Shown: one piece after another, positions 34,673 to 44,099 of the stretch
How positions within the stretch are numbered: the first letter of the stretch is position 1
Layout: each line of letters begins with the position of its first letter
NCBI GenBank assembly: GCA_021851335.1
Contig: JAJZEA010000012.1
Span: 1 to 64,000 of the forward strand
Source of the DNA: Acidobacteriota bacterium
GTDB lineage: Bacteria > Acidobacteriota > Terriglobia > Terriglobales > Acidobacteriaceae
Direction of reading: 5' to 3'
Length of the DNA stretch: 64,000 bases
The notes under the pieces: generated by a model
The model's input: only the letters and a program-made list of their open reading frames with translations
Told to the model about the DNA's origin: nothing
The model's database searches: none
Made by a program: the position numbers and the translations under genes

Positions 34673-36525
34673 GCGCAGACAGGTGGATGGAGCGGCATGG
34701 AATGCGAGTAGGGATGGTGGCAGTGCTTTGCCTGGCGATGGGGTGCGGCGTATGGGCGCAGCAACCGAGTGCGATGGGAGGAGCGGCGAGCGGTGCGCCA
34801 GCGAAGCCAGTCCACGATGCCGAGAACCGGCCCATCACCGCTGGCGGCTTCGTCGATTCCGGCCCCATCGTCTTCGAGGACGACTCCAAATCCTCGGGAC
34901 TGGCGAAATGGAAGCACGTCATGGGCACGCCCGCAAAGAAGTACATTCTGGAGACGGATGGCTCGGGTGTTGGCCTGATCGACTACGACAACGACGGCTG
35001 GCTCGACATTTACATGGTCAACGGCTCGACGTATGACGCGCTTGACGGCAAGACCACGCCGCCGCACGCCGCACTCTTTCACAACAACCACGACGGCACC
35101 TTCACCGACGTCGCGGCCAAAGCCGGCGTCACCAACGATCGGTGGGGATTTGGCGTGGCCATCGCCGATTACGACAACGACGGCTGGCCCGATATCTTCG
35201 TCGCCAACTACGGCAAGAACCGGCTCTATCACAACAATCACAACGGCACTTTTACGGATGTGGGCGAAAAAGCGGGCATCACGCTCGGCAACTGGTCGGA
35301 TGGCGTGACGTGGGGCGACTACGATGGAGATGGGAAGCTGGATGTATTTGTGACGGGCTATCTGCACTACGACGCGCACAATCAACCCTCGTTTGGCGAT
35401 CCCAAAGTGCCGGATGCCTTCTGCCAGTTGCGTGGCATGGCTGTGATGTGCGGCCCGCGCGGACTGAAAGGCGAACCGGATCATCTCTTCCACAATAACG
35501 GCGACGGCACATTCACCGACGTCAGCGTCAAGGCGGGTGTCAGCGATCCAGGCGGGTACTACGGATTTACGGCGATCTTTGCGGATATGGAAAACAACGG
35601 CAAGCAGGATCTGCTTGTGGCCGACGATTCGACGCCCAACTATCTCTATCACAACAAAGGCGATGGGACGTTTGAAGACGACAGCTACATCTCCGGTTTT
35701 GCTGTGAACCGCGACGGGCGCGAGATTGCTTCGATGGGCCTGGCCGTCGGCGACTATCGCAACAACGGGCTGCTCGATATTCTCGTCACAGACTTCTCCG
35801 ATGATTACAAAGTCCTCTATCGCAACGACGGCGACCTGAACTTCAGCGATGTCAGCGACGAGGTCGGCATCGCCAGCCTGCCCATCCCCTTTCTGGGCTG
35901 GGGCACGGGTCTTGTCGACTATGACAATGACGGATGGAAAGACATTTTTATGGTCAACGGCCACGTCTATCCACAGGTGGATCAGCATGACTGGGGCACC
36001 AGCTACGCCCAGCGCACCCTGCTTTTTCGCAATCTGCAAGGGGAGAAATTCGAGTACATTCCTCCGGTGAAGGGCAGCGGACTGGCTGTGGTCGCGCCGG
36101 GTCGCGGCGCGGCCTTTGGCGACCTTTTCAACGACGGCAAGATCGATGTCGTCATCAATCCGGTCGACGGCCCGGCCGTCCTGCTGCGCAATGTCAACAA
36201 CGACTACCATCACTGGGTCGAGCTAAAGCTGGTCGGCGGCGCAAAAAGTCCGCGCGACGCCGTTGGAGCCACGGTTTATCTCACCGCAAATGGAATGCGC
36301 CAGCGCGAAGATATCTTGAGCGGCGGCAGCTTCATCTCCTCCAACGATCAGCGCGCGCACTTTGGCCTCGGCGATGCAAAGGACGCAGGCACGGCGGAGA
36401 TTGACTGGCCCTCCGGCATCAAAGAGACGGTAAAAATTCCCGCCGTCGATCGCATCTTTACCATCACGGAAGGCAAAGGCATCACCGGCGCACTGTGCAA
36501 AGGCAAGCGCTGCCGCATTCGCTGA
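34669..36525 (+). CDS. CRTAC1/ASPIC-UnbV protein, copy B
   Basis: A 618-aa close paralogue of the preceding gene, aligning end to end with the same calcium loops (DYDNDGWLD, DYDNDGWPD, DYDGDGKLD, DYDNDGWKD) and the same C-terminal domain (GAKSPRDAVGATVYL, WPSGIKETVKIPAVDRIF). The signal peptide RVGMVAVLCLAMGCGVWAQ starts a dozen residues in. The TTG at 34669 overlaps the copy A stop (TTGA), giving translational coupling; ATGs at 34687 and 34702 are alternatives. It is an apparent tandem duplication; a third relative lies at 61,249. Confidence 0.9.
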   Translation: MSADRWMERHGMRVGMVAVLCLAMGCGVWAQQPSAMGGAASGAPAKPVHDAENRPITAGGFVDSGPIVFEDDSKSSGLAKWKHVMGTPAKKYILETDGSGVGLIDYDNDGWLDIYMVNGSTYDALDGKTTPPHAALFHNNHDGTFTDVAAKAGVTNDRWGFGVAIADYDNDGWPDIFVANYGKNRLYHNNHNGTFTDVGEKAGITLGNWSDGVTWGDYDGDGKLDVFVTGYLHYDAHNQPSFGDPKVPDAFCQLRGMAVMCGPRGLKGEPDHLFHNNGDGTFTDVSVKAGVSDPGGYYGFTAIFADMENNGKQDLLVADDSTPNYLYHNKGDGTFEDDSYISGFAVNRDGREIASMGLAVGDYRNNGLLDILVTDFSDDYKVLYRNDGDLNFSDVSDEVGIASLPIPFLGWGTGLVDYDNDGWKDIFMVNGHVYPQVDQHDWGTSYAQRTLLFRNLQGEKFEYIPPVKGSGLAVVAPGRGAAFGDLFNDGKIDVVINPVDGPAVLLRNVNNDYHHWVELKLVGGAKSPRDAVGATVYLTANGMRQREDILSGGSFISSNDQRAHFGLGDAKDAGTAEIDWPSGIKETVKIPAVDRIFTITEGKGITGALCKGKRCRIR

Positions 36526-36617
36526 GCCAGTAGGCTGGTGATTTGCCCAGCGGACCGGGCGCTACAAAAAATCCTCGCTCCCGGTCCATCCAGTCCGGTC
36601 CATCCAGTCCGCTGCCT

Positions 36618-37610
36618 TCAGAAGATCCCCGCCAGCCACGTAGATTCTGCCAGAAAGTCCACGTTCTTCAGCGCCGACTCATCCTCCGCCAGCGACTCCG
36701 CGGGAACCACGTGCTTCAGCGTCATCACCGGGCATAGCGACTCCGCCAGCACCTGATTCACCATGCCCTGACGCGTCAGCGTCGACAGCATCGAAGCTGG
36801 GTGCGCGCCCAGCACAATCAGATCGCTTTGTCGCTGCCGCGCCTGATAGAGAATCTCGCCCGCAACGCTGCCTTCGGCAGAAAGAGCGCGAACCTGAACT
36901 TCGCGCGGCACCGATTTCGGCAGCAGCTTCTCCAACTCGGCCTCCAGCGTTACTGTCGAGCAGCCCGGGTCCAGCGGCGACTCGGCGCGTGGCGGAATCA
37001 GGTGCAGGATCGTCAGTTGCGCATCCAGCGTCCGGGCAACTTGAGCGGCCAGCATCACAGGCTGCAACTCGCAGTTCAAGTGTGACACCGTGCACAGAAT
37101 CCTGCGCAACCTGTGCCCATGCACTTTGGGATCCAGCGCATTCGGCCCCACCGTTATCACCGGCACCGGCGCCGAGCGCAGCACCTCTTCGGCTACCGAG
37201 CCAAGGAAGAACTTGCCCACCCGTCCCGGCACGCGAGAGGCCATCACAATGCGGTCGATCGAGTGTCTCCGGGCATAGGTAAGAATCTCCTCCGCGGCAA
37301 TGCCGGTCTTCACCACAATCTCGCTGTCCACGCCCAGCGCGGCAGCGCGCTGACGCAGCGGTTCCAGTGCGGCCGTGGCATAGAGCGTAGCTCGTTCATA
37401 GTCGACTGAACGCAGGCCCGCAGAATCCTCGGTCGCGGTCGCCAGCACATCAAAGACGTGGAAGAGAATGAGCTTCGAGCGGTACTCCTGCGCTTCGCTC
37501 AAAGCGCAGGCAAAGGCGCGCTCATCCGCATGAGACGCGGCGGCAAACAGAATACGGGCAGGGCGGACCCAGTTCGCTGGAATGGAAACGGTTCGTTCCG
37601 AAGCAGGCAT
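36618..37610 (-). CDS. Tandem universal stress protein (two UspA domains)
   Basis: A 330-aa cytoplasmic protein with two Usp domains. The first, residues 15-155, runs RPARILFAAASHADERAF ... IVMASRVPGRVGKFFLGSVAEEVLRSAPVPVITV, with an intact G-x2-G-x9-G-S/T-like ATP loop. The second, residues 168-310, runs RRILCTVSHLN ... LIVLGAHPASMLSTL, with a degenerate loop. Double-Usp proteins act in stress or low-oxygen survival. The downstream (leftward) flank is CRTAC1-B in the opposite direction. It lies on the same strand as cydBA, about 260 bases further on, so a link to respiration is possible but unproven. Confidence 0.9.
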   Translation of the reverse strand: MPASERTVSIPANWVRPARILFAAASHADERAFACALSEAQEYRSKLILFHVFDVLATATEDSAGLRSVDYERATLYATAALEPLRQRAAALGVDSEIVVKTGIAAEEILTYARRHSIDRIVMASRVPGRVGKFFLGSVAEEVLRSAPVPVITVGPNALDPKVHGHRLRRILCTVSHLNCELQPVMLAAQVARTLDAQLTILHLIPPRAESPLDPGCSTVTLEAELEKLLPKSVPREVQVRALSAEGSVAGEILYQARQRQSDLIVLGAHPASMLSTLTRQGMVNQVLAESLCPVMTLKHVVPAESLAEDESALKNVDFLAESTWLAGIF

Positions 37611-37869
37611 GGCAGCCTCCTTTTGCAGGCGGCAAGCGGACGCTTTCCGTCGATACAGCTATTGTGCTCCCGATCCGGCCTGCTGTGTGTGACAGAGAGC
37701 ACAGGAATACAAAAAAACATCGCCGCCCCTCGGAAAATCCAACCCAAGGTGGAGATGTTTCCGTCTGGAGAATTTACGTCAGGCGATTTTTCTGTCCGTG
37801 GACTTTCAACTCGCAGATGTTCATCTGGCAGACCTTTCCCAGGCAGCCCCCCAGCCAGCCCCGCCCCGC

Positions 37870-38910
37870 TCAGCCATGCATCGAGTCGCTTCGGACCTTG
37901 CCGCGAAACATCCAATAGGAGATCGAGAAATAGAGCGCCGCCAGTCCGATTCCAAAGATCCACCACAGCAGGCCAACGTGCAGCGTGTACGGGCTGGAGA
38001 TCGCATCCTCCAGCCGAATGCTCCGGTCCGCTCCCGTCGTCGCCGGCAGCAGCGTCGGAAACAATCCCCAGCAGGCCCCCACCAGCATCAGCGCCAGATA
38101 GCCGCTCGAGCACCCAAACGCTTTTAGAACGCGCCCTTTCCGGTGGAAGATCAAGGCTCCGCCCAGGCACAGCGCCACGCCAAACGGGATGATGTAGGTG
38201 ATCGGAAAGCGGTTGTAATTCACGAGGGTTGCCGGCTGCACCATCATCGTCGCCGGCACACTCAGCAGCGTCAGCGCCACCACAGCGCCCCACAGCACCG
38301 GCACGCTCCGGATCGCGCGCGACTCCACAGCGCCGGTCGTCTTCACGCTCAGCCACAGTGCGCCATGCATCGCAAGCGCTGCGCAGGCCAGCAGCCCACC
38401 CAGCACGGTGTACCAGTCCAGCACTCCGGGATGCATTCCCGGCTGCCAGTTGGTCCACAACGGCAGAAAAAAGTACCCATCCGCCTGCAGCGGCACCCCG
38501 CGAATCACATTGGCCAGCGCCGCTCCCAGAAAGATCGTCAGCAGCGTGCTCGACAGTCCAAAGAGGCCATCCAGCAGCGCCCGCCACACCCCCAGTTCAA
38601 TATGGTTGCGCAACTCCAGCGTGATGCCGCGCACCATCAGCAGCCACAGCACCATCATCAGCGGAAGATAAAATCCGCTGAACGCCGAGGCATAGAGCCA
38701 GGGAAACGCAAAGTAGAGCGTGCCGCCGCCGGCCAGAAGCCAGACCTCGTTCCCGTCCCACACAGGCCCGATCGACTGCACCACCATGCGCCGCTCGCCT
38801 TCATTCCGCGCCACATACAGATGCAGGATTCCCGTGCCCAGATCAAAGCCGTCCAGCACCACATACGCAACAATCATGCAGCCCACCAGCCAGAACCAGA
38901 GAACACCCAT
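37870..38910 (-). CDS. cydB: Cytochrome bd-type quinol oxidase subunit II
   Basis: A 346-aa subunit with about eight membrane helices. FWLVGCMIVAYVVLDGFDLG at the N-terminus and GPVWDGNEVWLLAGGGTLYF are signature segments of CydB. It pairs with CydA to bind the hemes and reduce O2 to water without proton pumping. It follows cydA by 36 bases and is co-transcribed. I looked for a cydX-like small gene in the 260 bases after it and found only a 16-codon frame with no membrane helix, so none is called. Confidence 0.94.
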   Translation of the reverse strand: MGVLWFWLVGCMIVAYVVLDGFDLGTGILHLYVARNEGERRMVVQSIGPVWDGNEVWLLAGGGTLYFAFPWLYASAFSGFYLPLMMVLWLLMVRGITLELRNHIELGVWRALLDGLFGLSSTLLTIFLGAALANVIRGVPLQADGYFFLPLWTNWQPGMHPGVLDWYTVLGGLLACAALAMHGALWLSVKTTGAVESRAIRSVPVLWGAVVALTLLSVPATMMVQPATLVNYNRFPITYIIPFGVALCLGGALIFHRKGRVLKAFGCSSGYLALMLVGACWGLFPTLLPATTGADRSIRLEDAISSPYTLHVGLLWWIFGIGLAALYFSISYWMFRGKVRSDSMHG

Positions 38911-38946
38911 CGTCGCCCCCTTCGTTTCTTCAGCTTCCGTTGCGAC

Positions 38947-40293
38947 TCAGTGCGCCAGCGCATTCTGTGTGGACGATACGGGCGTTGGGCCCATGCTGAT
39001 CTCGCGATAGATCAGCACCACAAACAGGATCGCCAGCAGCGCGTACATGCCCATGAATCCAAGCAGCGTGAACAGCGTATTGCTGGCCGAGACGGTCGCG
39101 GAAAAGCCCAGTCCCGTGCGCATCAGCCCATACACCAGCCACGGTTGCCGACCGATCTCCGCCGTCATCCAGCCGGCAGTATTCGCAATATACGGCAGCG
39201 GAAAACTCAGCAGCAGCGCCCACAGCATCCACCGCGACGTCCACAGCTTGTCTCGCCACAGCAGAAATGCAGCCACCATCATCACCGCTGCGAAGTAGGT
39301 CCCCAGGCCGGCCATGATGTGATAGGCATAGAACAGCAGCGGCAGCGTGGTCGGCCACTGGTCGCGCGGAAAAGCATCCAGCCCCGTTACTTCCGCCTTG
39401 GTCGTCCCATAGATCAGAAAGCTCAGCACGCTGTTGACCACAATCGGATTGTCAATCTGACCGGTATTCTCGTCCGGCTGCCCCATCAGCACCAGACCAG
39501 CACCTTTTTCGGAGTGAAACAGCCCTTCCATCGCGGCAATCGAAGCCGGCTGATGCCTGGCCAGGTATTTCCCATGCAGATCGCCGGTCGGAAAGATAAT
39601 CGCAATCGAGGCCAGCACGCCAGCAATAACTCCCACCCGAAGATAGATCCGCGCAAAGCGGTGCCAGCGGTCTTCCAGCAGATAGAGCGCGCCCGTTGCC
39701 GCCATCACAAAAGCGCCGGTAATCACCGCCCCGCACATGTTGTGCATGTACTGCAAAATCGCCCAGGGATTCGTCAGCAGCCCTACAAAGCTGGTGATCT
39801 CAAACTGTCCCCGCGCATTGATCTGGTAGGCAACCGGATGCTGCATCCACGCGTCGGTCACAATGATGAAATAGCCCGAAAGCCACGAGCCAAGAAACAC
39901 CAGCACGGCAGAAAGCCAGTGCCACACACGCGAAAGCCGCTTCTCTCCATATAAAAACAAGCCCAGAAACGCCGATTCCAGAAAGAACGAAAACGTGCCT
40001 TCCATCGCCAGCGGCTGGCCGATCACGCCGCCGGTCATGCGTGAAAACTGCGCCCAATTTGTGCCAAACTCAAACTCCATGGGAATTCCAGTTACCACGC
40101 CAAACACAAAATTGATGCCAAAGATGCGTGCCCAGAATCGCGCCGCCTGATTCCAGTGCTCATCGCCAGTCCGCAGCGCAACCGTTTTCATCACCACAAT
40201 CAGCAGCGCCAGGCCCATGGTGAGCTGAGGAAACAGATAGTGGAACGTTACGGTAAAGGCAAACTGAATTCGGTGCATCACTTCCGCGTTCAT
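38947..40293 (-). CDS. cydA: Cytochrome bd-type quinol oxidase subunit I
   Basis: A 448-aa subunit. Heme ligands are visible: His in FAFTVTFHYLFPQLT (b595/d site), His in LQYMHNMCGAVITGAF and Met in GWMTAEIGRQPW (b558). The acidic residues in MEFEFGTNW and EGTFSFFLESAF are conserved. It is about 70 residues shorter than E. coli CydA because the quinol-binding Q-loop is short, as in cyanide-insensitive (CioA-type) enzymes. ATG 40293 fits the family start MNAEVMHRIQFA. High O2 affinity and tolerance of respiratory inhibitors would suit soil microoxic life. Confidence 0.94.
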   Translation of the reverse strand: MNAEVMHRIQFAFTVTFHYLFPQLTMGLALLIVVMKTVALRTGDEHWNQAARFWARIFGINFVFGVVTGIPMEFEFGTNWAQFSRMTGGVIGQPLAMEGTFSFFLESAFLGLFLYGEKRLSRVWHWLSAVLVFLGSWLSGYFIIVTDAWMQHPVAYQINARGQFEITSFVGLLTNPWAILQYMHNMCGAVITGAFVMAATGALYLLEDRWHRFARIYLRVGVIAGVLASIAIIFPTGDLHGKYLARHQPASIAAMEGLFHSEKGAGLVLMGQPDENTGQIDNPIVVNSVLSFLIYGTTKAEVTGLDAFPRDQWPTTLPLLFYAYHIMAGLGTYFAAVMMVAAFLLWRDKLWTSRWMLWALLLSFPLPYIANTAGWMTAEIGRQPWLVYGLMRTGLGFSATVSASNTLFTLLGFMGMYALLAILFVVLIYREISMGPTPVSSTQNALAH

Positions 40294-40396
40294 GCTGGGT
40301 TCCTCATGGCTGCCGCGGCAGGGGTCGACCACCAGTCCCGCTCTGGCTCCCTGTTTTCATTCTGTTCCTGTTTCCGGGGCGTGTCCATTGCCCGCC

Positions 40397-40426
40397 ACTT
40401 CCTGTTCCAATACTTCCTGTTTCAAT
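40397..40426. repeat. Tandem 15-base repeat in the cydA/radical-SAM promoter region
   Basis: ACTTCCTGTTCCAAT (40397-40411) is followed immediately by ACTTCCTGTTTCAAT (40412-40426), one mismatch. A related CTGTTCCTGTTTCC lies about 35 bases upstream. It sits between divergent genes and may be a regulator site. Confidence 0.45.
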
Positions 40427-40514
40427 GTCGCCGATCATCGGGCAGGCATCGGTGACGACGATCACAGTGATTCATCCCAAACAGGAGTTTCCTAAGGGCG
40501 TGGGGGTCATCACA

Positions 40515-41804
40515 ATGGAACCGATGCCGTTCGAACCGATTGCCATGAAGCCAATGGTTGAGCTACCCGCTCGCGGTGCGCTCAACTACGACGAAACGCC
40601 ATTTCTAGCCATCTGGGAAGTCACGCAATCCTGCGATCTGGCCTGTAAGCACTGCCGCGCCGCAGCTCAGCCTGATGCGCATCCAGAGCAGTTGACCACC
40701 GCTCAGGGCAAGGAATTGATCGATCAGATTGCCGCCATGCATGTGCCGGTGTTTGTGCTCACCGGCGGCGATCCGCTCAAGCGCGCCGACATTTTTGAAC
40801 TGGTCCGTCACGCCGCCCAGCGCGGTGTCCGCATCGCGCTCACGCCCAGCGCCACACCGCTGCTCACGCGCGAGGCCATCTTCCGCCTGCGCGATGCGGG
40901 ATTGGTTCGGCTCGGCATCTCCCTCGACGGCTCCTCGCCCGAGATTCACGATGTCTTTCGCGGGCTTCCCGGAGCCTGGCAGCGCACCATCGATGCGATT
41001 GGCTGGGCTGCCGAAGCCGGCATTCCCATTCAGGTCCACACCACTCTAAGCCGCCACAACGCCCATGATATGGACGCCATGACCGAGCTGTTGGAACGGC
41101 TACAGGTCGTCATGTGGAATCTCTTTTTCCTCGTTCCCGTTGGGCGCGGACAGCTTGCAGATATGCTCAGCGGCGAGGAGTTTGAATCTATCTTCGACCG
41201 CCTCTTTCAGCTTTCTCAGCGTGCGCCGTTTCAGATCAAGACCACCGAGGCCATGCACTACCGCCGCTATCTCCTCCAACACAATCTGGAGGAGCGTCAC
41301 GTAGCGCCCCATGCCCACCCGGCGCACGCCTATGAGCCTGGCGCGCCCACAGCTTCCACCGCGGCGCGCAACATGGGTTGGGCCACGCGGCGCGTCAACG
41401 ATGGCCGCGGATTCGTTTTCATCTCCCACAAAGGCGAGGTCTTTCCCAGCGGATTTCTGCCTATCCACGCCGGTAGCATTCTTGACAAGCCGCTCGCAGA
41501 GATCTATCGCGACGCGCCTGTCTTTCGCGCTCTGCGTGACACCGATCAACTCCGCGGCAAATGCGGCGACTGTGAGTTTCGCCAGATTTGCGGCGGTTCG
41601 CGCGCCCGGGCCTACGCCGTCACAGGCGACTATCTCGCCGCGGAGCCGTGCTGCACCTATCAGCCACGCCACGCCAGGCAATCCAGCCGCTCTGCCCATT
41701 CGCAAGCCATGCCGTCCGCCATGCCGCCTGGAACTCAGGTTGTCTCGGCAAGGCCATCCGGCAACGCGAGCGCCCATCTCCTGCACGTGCTCCAACCGCG
41801 TTGA
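40515..41804 (+). CDS. Radical SAM/SPASM protein (TIGR04053-like)
   Basis: A 429-aa iron-sulfur enzyme. WEVTQSCDLACKHCRAAAQ holds the CxxxCxxC cluster that cleaves S-adenosylmethionine, followed by VLTGGDPLKR. The C-terminal SPASM region has CGDCEFRQICGGSRARAYA and a late AEPCC, ligands of auxiliary clusters. Relatives include AhbC/AhbD heme-pathway enzymes and peptide-modifying maturases; the sequence alone does not choose between them. ATG 40515 is preferred by alignment; the ribosome binding site is weak. It is divergent from cydAB, and a role in heme or cluster supply to the oxidase is possible. Confidence 0.88.
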   Translation: MEPMPFEPIAMKPMVELPARGALNYDETPFLAIWEVTQSCDLACKHCRAAAQPDAHPEQLTTAQGKELIDQIAAMHVPVFVLTGGDPLKRADIFELVRHAAQRGVRIALTPSATPLLTREAIFRLRDAGLVRLGISLDGSSPEIHDVFRGLPGAWQRTIDAIGWAAEAGIPIQVHTTLSRHNAHDMDAMTELLERLQVVMWNLFFLVPVGRGQLADMLSGEEFESIFDRLFQLSQRAPFQIKTTEAMHYRRYLLQHNLEERHVAPHAHPAHAYEPGAPTASTAARNMGWATRRVNDGRGFVFISHKGEVFPSGFLPIHAGSILDKPLAEIYRDAPVFRALRDTDQLRGKCGDCEFRQICGGSRARAYAVTGDYLAAEPCCTYQPRHARQSSRSAHSQAMPSAMPPGTQVVSARPSGNASAHLLHVLQPR

Positions 41805-42119
41805 TAGCGCAGTTTCGTGGGCAGCTAACAATCGGGAAATCACCTGCAACCGCCCCGCCATCGCGTCGGGGCGGTTGCCTCTTGTTCGCATTCCCCAGGT
41901 CTGACCCAGCTCGCCCGGTCTCGCCCGAGTCTGCATTGCGCAAATTATTTGTTGCAACGACTACTCTCCCTGCTGCATCCTATCTTTGCGCTGGTTCTCA
42001 CCAGGCTTTGGTTGTGACCATGGTCGCGTCCCGTTTTGTTCTTGCCGCGCCGCTCGCTTTTTGAGCGGCTGCTGCTTACCCACACTGTCTTCACTGATTT
42101 TTGAAAGGAATCTCAACGC
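41805..42119. other. Intergenic region after the radical SAM gene
   Basis: 315 bases. Holds the terminator at 41847; the rest up to the yceI-like gene has no coding signal beyond short chance frames. The last 100 bases presumably carry that gene's promoter. Confidence 0.5.
41847..41885 (+). terminator. Terminator of the radical SAM gene
   Basis: CAACCGCCCCG (41847-41857) pairs with CGGGGCGGTTG (41867-41877), a perfect 11-bp stem with a 9-base loop, followed by CCTCTTGTT. It lies about 45 bases after the stop codon. Confidence 0.75.
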
Positions 42120-42692
42120 ATGAAGTTCAAGATCGCTGCTTTTGTTCTTGCCCTGGCGGCTCCCGTAGCCTTCGCTCAAACCACCACCTGGAAGTCTGAC
42201 CCCGCACACTCCGAAGTCGATTTCGCCATCAAGCACATGTCGCTCACTAACGTCCACGGACGCTTCGGCGCAGTCGACGCCACCATCACCTACGATTCGG
42301 CCAACATCGCCAAATCCTCCGTCGTCGCCACCATCAGCGTCGCCGGCGTCGATACCGGCGAAGCGGCGCGCGACAATCATCTCAAGACCGACGCCTTCTT
42401 TGACGTTGCCAAATACGCCACCGCTACCTTCCAAAGCACCAGCGTCGTCAAGCAGCCCAACGGCCTCAAGGTCACCGGAAACCTCACCATCAAAGGCATC
42501 ACCAAGCCCGTCGTCCTCGATGTCGATGGTCCCACAGCGCCCGTCACAGGCATGGACAAGAAGCAGCACGTCGGCTTCTCCGCTACCACCACGCTCCACC
42601 GTCAGGACTGGGGCATCGGCACCAGCTTTCCCTCGGCCGTTCTCGGCGACGACGTCAAGATCGACATCGAACTTGACGCCGCACAGCAGTAA
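42120..42692 (+). CDS. YceI-family periplasmic lipid-binding protein
   Basis: A 190-aa protein. The signal peptide (FKIAAFVLALAAPVAFAQ) is followed by the YceI lipocalin-like barrel: WKSDPAHSEVDFAIKHM, LTNVHGRFGAVDATITYD, FFDVAKYATATFQST, LTIKGITKPVVLDV and WGIGTSFPSAVLGDDVKIDI. These barrels bind isoprenoid quinones or other amphiphiles; a shuttle or storage role is inferred from the family. A MarR-family gene follows 53 bases downstream on the same strand and could be co-transcribed. Confidence 0.93.
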   Translation: MKFKIAAFVLALAAPVAFAQTTTWKSDPAHSEVDFAIKHMSLTNVHGRFGAVDATITYDSANIAKSSVVATISVAGVDTGEAARDNHLKTDAFFDVAKYATATFQSTSVVKQPNGLKVTGNLTIKGITKPVVLDVDGPTAPVTGMDKKQHVGFSATTTLHRQDWGIGTSFPSAVLGDDVKIDIELDAAQQ

Positions 42693-42745
42693 TCGCAGCT
42701 CGCGCGGGAGCGATTTCGCTTCGTTCCCGCGCATCTCCGGCACGC

Positions 42746-43372
42746 ATGACCCCGCAGCCCAGCCAATCCGCATTCTCCAGCCCCCAGGCCGAGTTGTTCC
42801 TGCGTCTGCTGCGCGTTTCTGACCAGCTCAATCGAGCCTTCCAGCTTCGTCTCCGCCCATTTCAGCTCACCCATCCGCAGTACAACGTCCTGCGCATCCT
42901 TCGCGGCGCGCCTGCTTCAGGTCTCACCTGCTCGTCCATTGGCCACAGCATGATCACCGCTGAGCCGGATATCACCCGCCTGCTGGCTCGCCTGCGCCTG
43001 CGCAAACTCGTCGCGCAGCGTCGCGATCCCGCAGACCGCCGCGTCGTCTGGACGCGCATCACCTCACGCGGACTCGCGCTCCTCAAGGAACTCGACCCCA
43101 TCGTCGAACTCGAGCCGCAGCAAATCCTTCGCGCGCTCACTGCCGATCAGGTTCATCAACTCAATGCTCTGTTGCAGTTGCTGGGCAGCGGCTCCCAGCC
43201 AGACCATCCGCCGCTGTGTCCTGGCTCAGCCAGCGCATCGTCGCCTCTGGCAGCCGCCAGCCTCGCCAAATCCTGTCCCGCTGCCAGCCTCGCCCATCCG
43301 GACGCGGCTCCCAACTCCGGCGTCCTCAGACGCTCCGGTCCACGCGTGACTGTGCCGCGGGCTCCTCGGTAA
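42746..43372 (+). CDS. MarR-family transcriptional regulator
   Basis: A 208-aa regulator. Residues 15-150 form a MarR winged helix: FQLTHPQYNVLRILRGAP, SSIGHSMITAEPDITRLLARL (recognition helix) and VAQRRDPADRRVVWTRITSRG (wing with the conserved DxRR). The last 55 residues are Ala/Ser/Pro-rich and outside the domain. The 3' end overlaps the opposite-strand response-regulator gene by 47 bases. The target is unknown; the upstream YceI gene is the closest candidate. Confidence 0.9.
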   Translation: MTPQPSQSAFSSPQAELFLRLLRVSDQLNRAFQLRLRPFQLTHPQYNVLRILRGAPASGLTCSSIGHSMITAEPDITRLLARLRLRKLVAQRRDPADRRVVWTRITSRGLALLKELDPIVELEPQQILRALTADQVHQLNALLQLLGSGSQPDHPPLCPGSASASSPLAAASLAKSCPAASLAHPDAAPNSGVLRRSGPRVTVPRAPR

Positions 43373-44099
43373 TGATCTTGTTGTGCAGGCAATACAGTGC
43401 CAGCTCCAGCCGGTCTGAAACACCCAGCTTGTCATAGATCTTCCGCAGATAATTCTTCACCACCTGGTCGGAAGTTCCAAGCTGGTAGGCAATCTCCTTG
43501 TTCCGCTTGCCCTGCGTGATCCCTGTAATAATCACCATCTCTTTGGCCGTCAGCTTGGCCTGCGATTTGGGATGGATCAGCGATTGCGCCTGCGACCGAT
43601 ACGCTTCAATCACCAGATTCACCGACTGATTGTCGATCCACGTCTCGCCGTGTGCAATCTTCCTCACGCACTTCACCAGCAGGTCCGGCGAAATCGAGCG
43701 TGAGATCACCCCGCGCACACCCTTCCGATACATCTCCACCGTACCCTGATCATCCGATTGCGAAGCCTGCACAATAATCTTGATCTCCGGCGCAGTCTTC
43801 AGCAGATTCGGAATCGCGTCCACCGTCCCCGCCAGCAGCCCGGCTTCCATCAGCAGCACATCGCTCGGATATCGCTCTACCGCCGCAAACAGATTCTCCA
43901 TCGTGTCGGCTTGCGCCACCACACGCAAATCGTCTTCCAGCGCAAAGATCTTCCGGATTCCCACCCGATAGATCGCCTGCGAGTCAGCCAGGATAATGCG
44001 AATCGCATTCGGGTTGGCGACAGACTCCTCCGCTTCTAACTCTGCGGCGTCATGCGATTTGTTGACTGTCATCTTTCGCCCCGTCACATTACTCTCCAT
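43326..44099 (-). CDS. NarL/LuxR-type response regulator with atypical receiver
   Basis: A 257-aa regulator. The receiver (residues 33-150) keeps Asp39 in RIILADSQAIYRVG. However, the phosphoacceptor position reads DVLLMEAGLL, with Glu85 in place of Asp, and the conserved Lys position reads VISRS. A LuxR-type HTH follows (LTAKEMVIITGITQGKRNKE, then VKNYLRKIYDKLGVSDR). Phosphorylation in the classical way is unlikely; Glu may mimic the active state. The start at 44099 follows the PilZ stop directly, so the genes are coupled; ATG 44072 is an alternative. No sensor kinase is adjacent. Confidence 0.9.
   Translation of the reverse strand: MESNVTGRKMTVNKSHDAAELEAEESVANPNAIRIILADSQAIYRVGIRKIFALEDDLRVVAQADTMENLFAAVERYPSDVLLMEAGLLAGTVDAIPNLLKTAPEIKIIVQASQSDDQGTVEMYRKGVRGVISRSISPDLLVKCVRKIAHGETWIDNQSVNLVIEAYRSQAQSLIHPKSQAKLTAKEMVIITGITQGKRNKEIAYQLGTSDQVVKNYLRKIYDKLGVSDRLELALYCLHNKIITEEPAAQSRVDRSV

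Noticed and set aside
32990-36213. Long antisense frames across CRTAC1 copies A and B
   Set aside because: Shadows of the repetitive Asp/Gly-rich sense genes; they give low-complexity Val/Asp/Ile-rich translations.
37611-37869. cydX-type small subunit gene after cydB
   Set aside because: The only frame found is 16 codons with no membrane helix.
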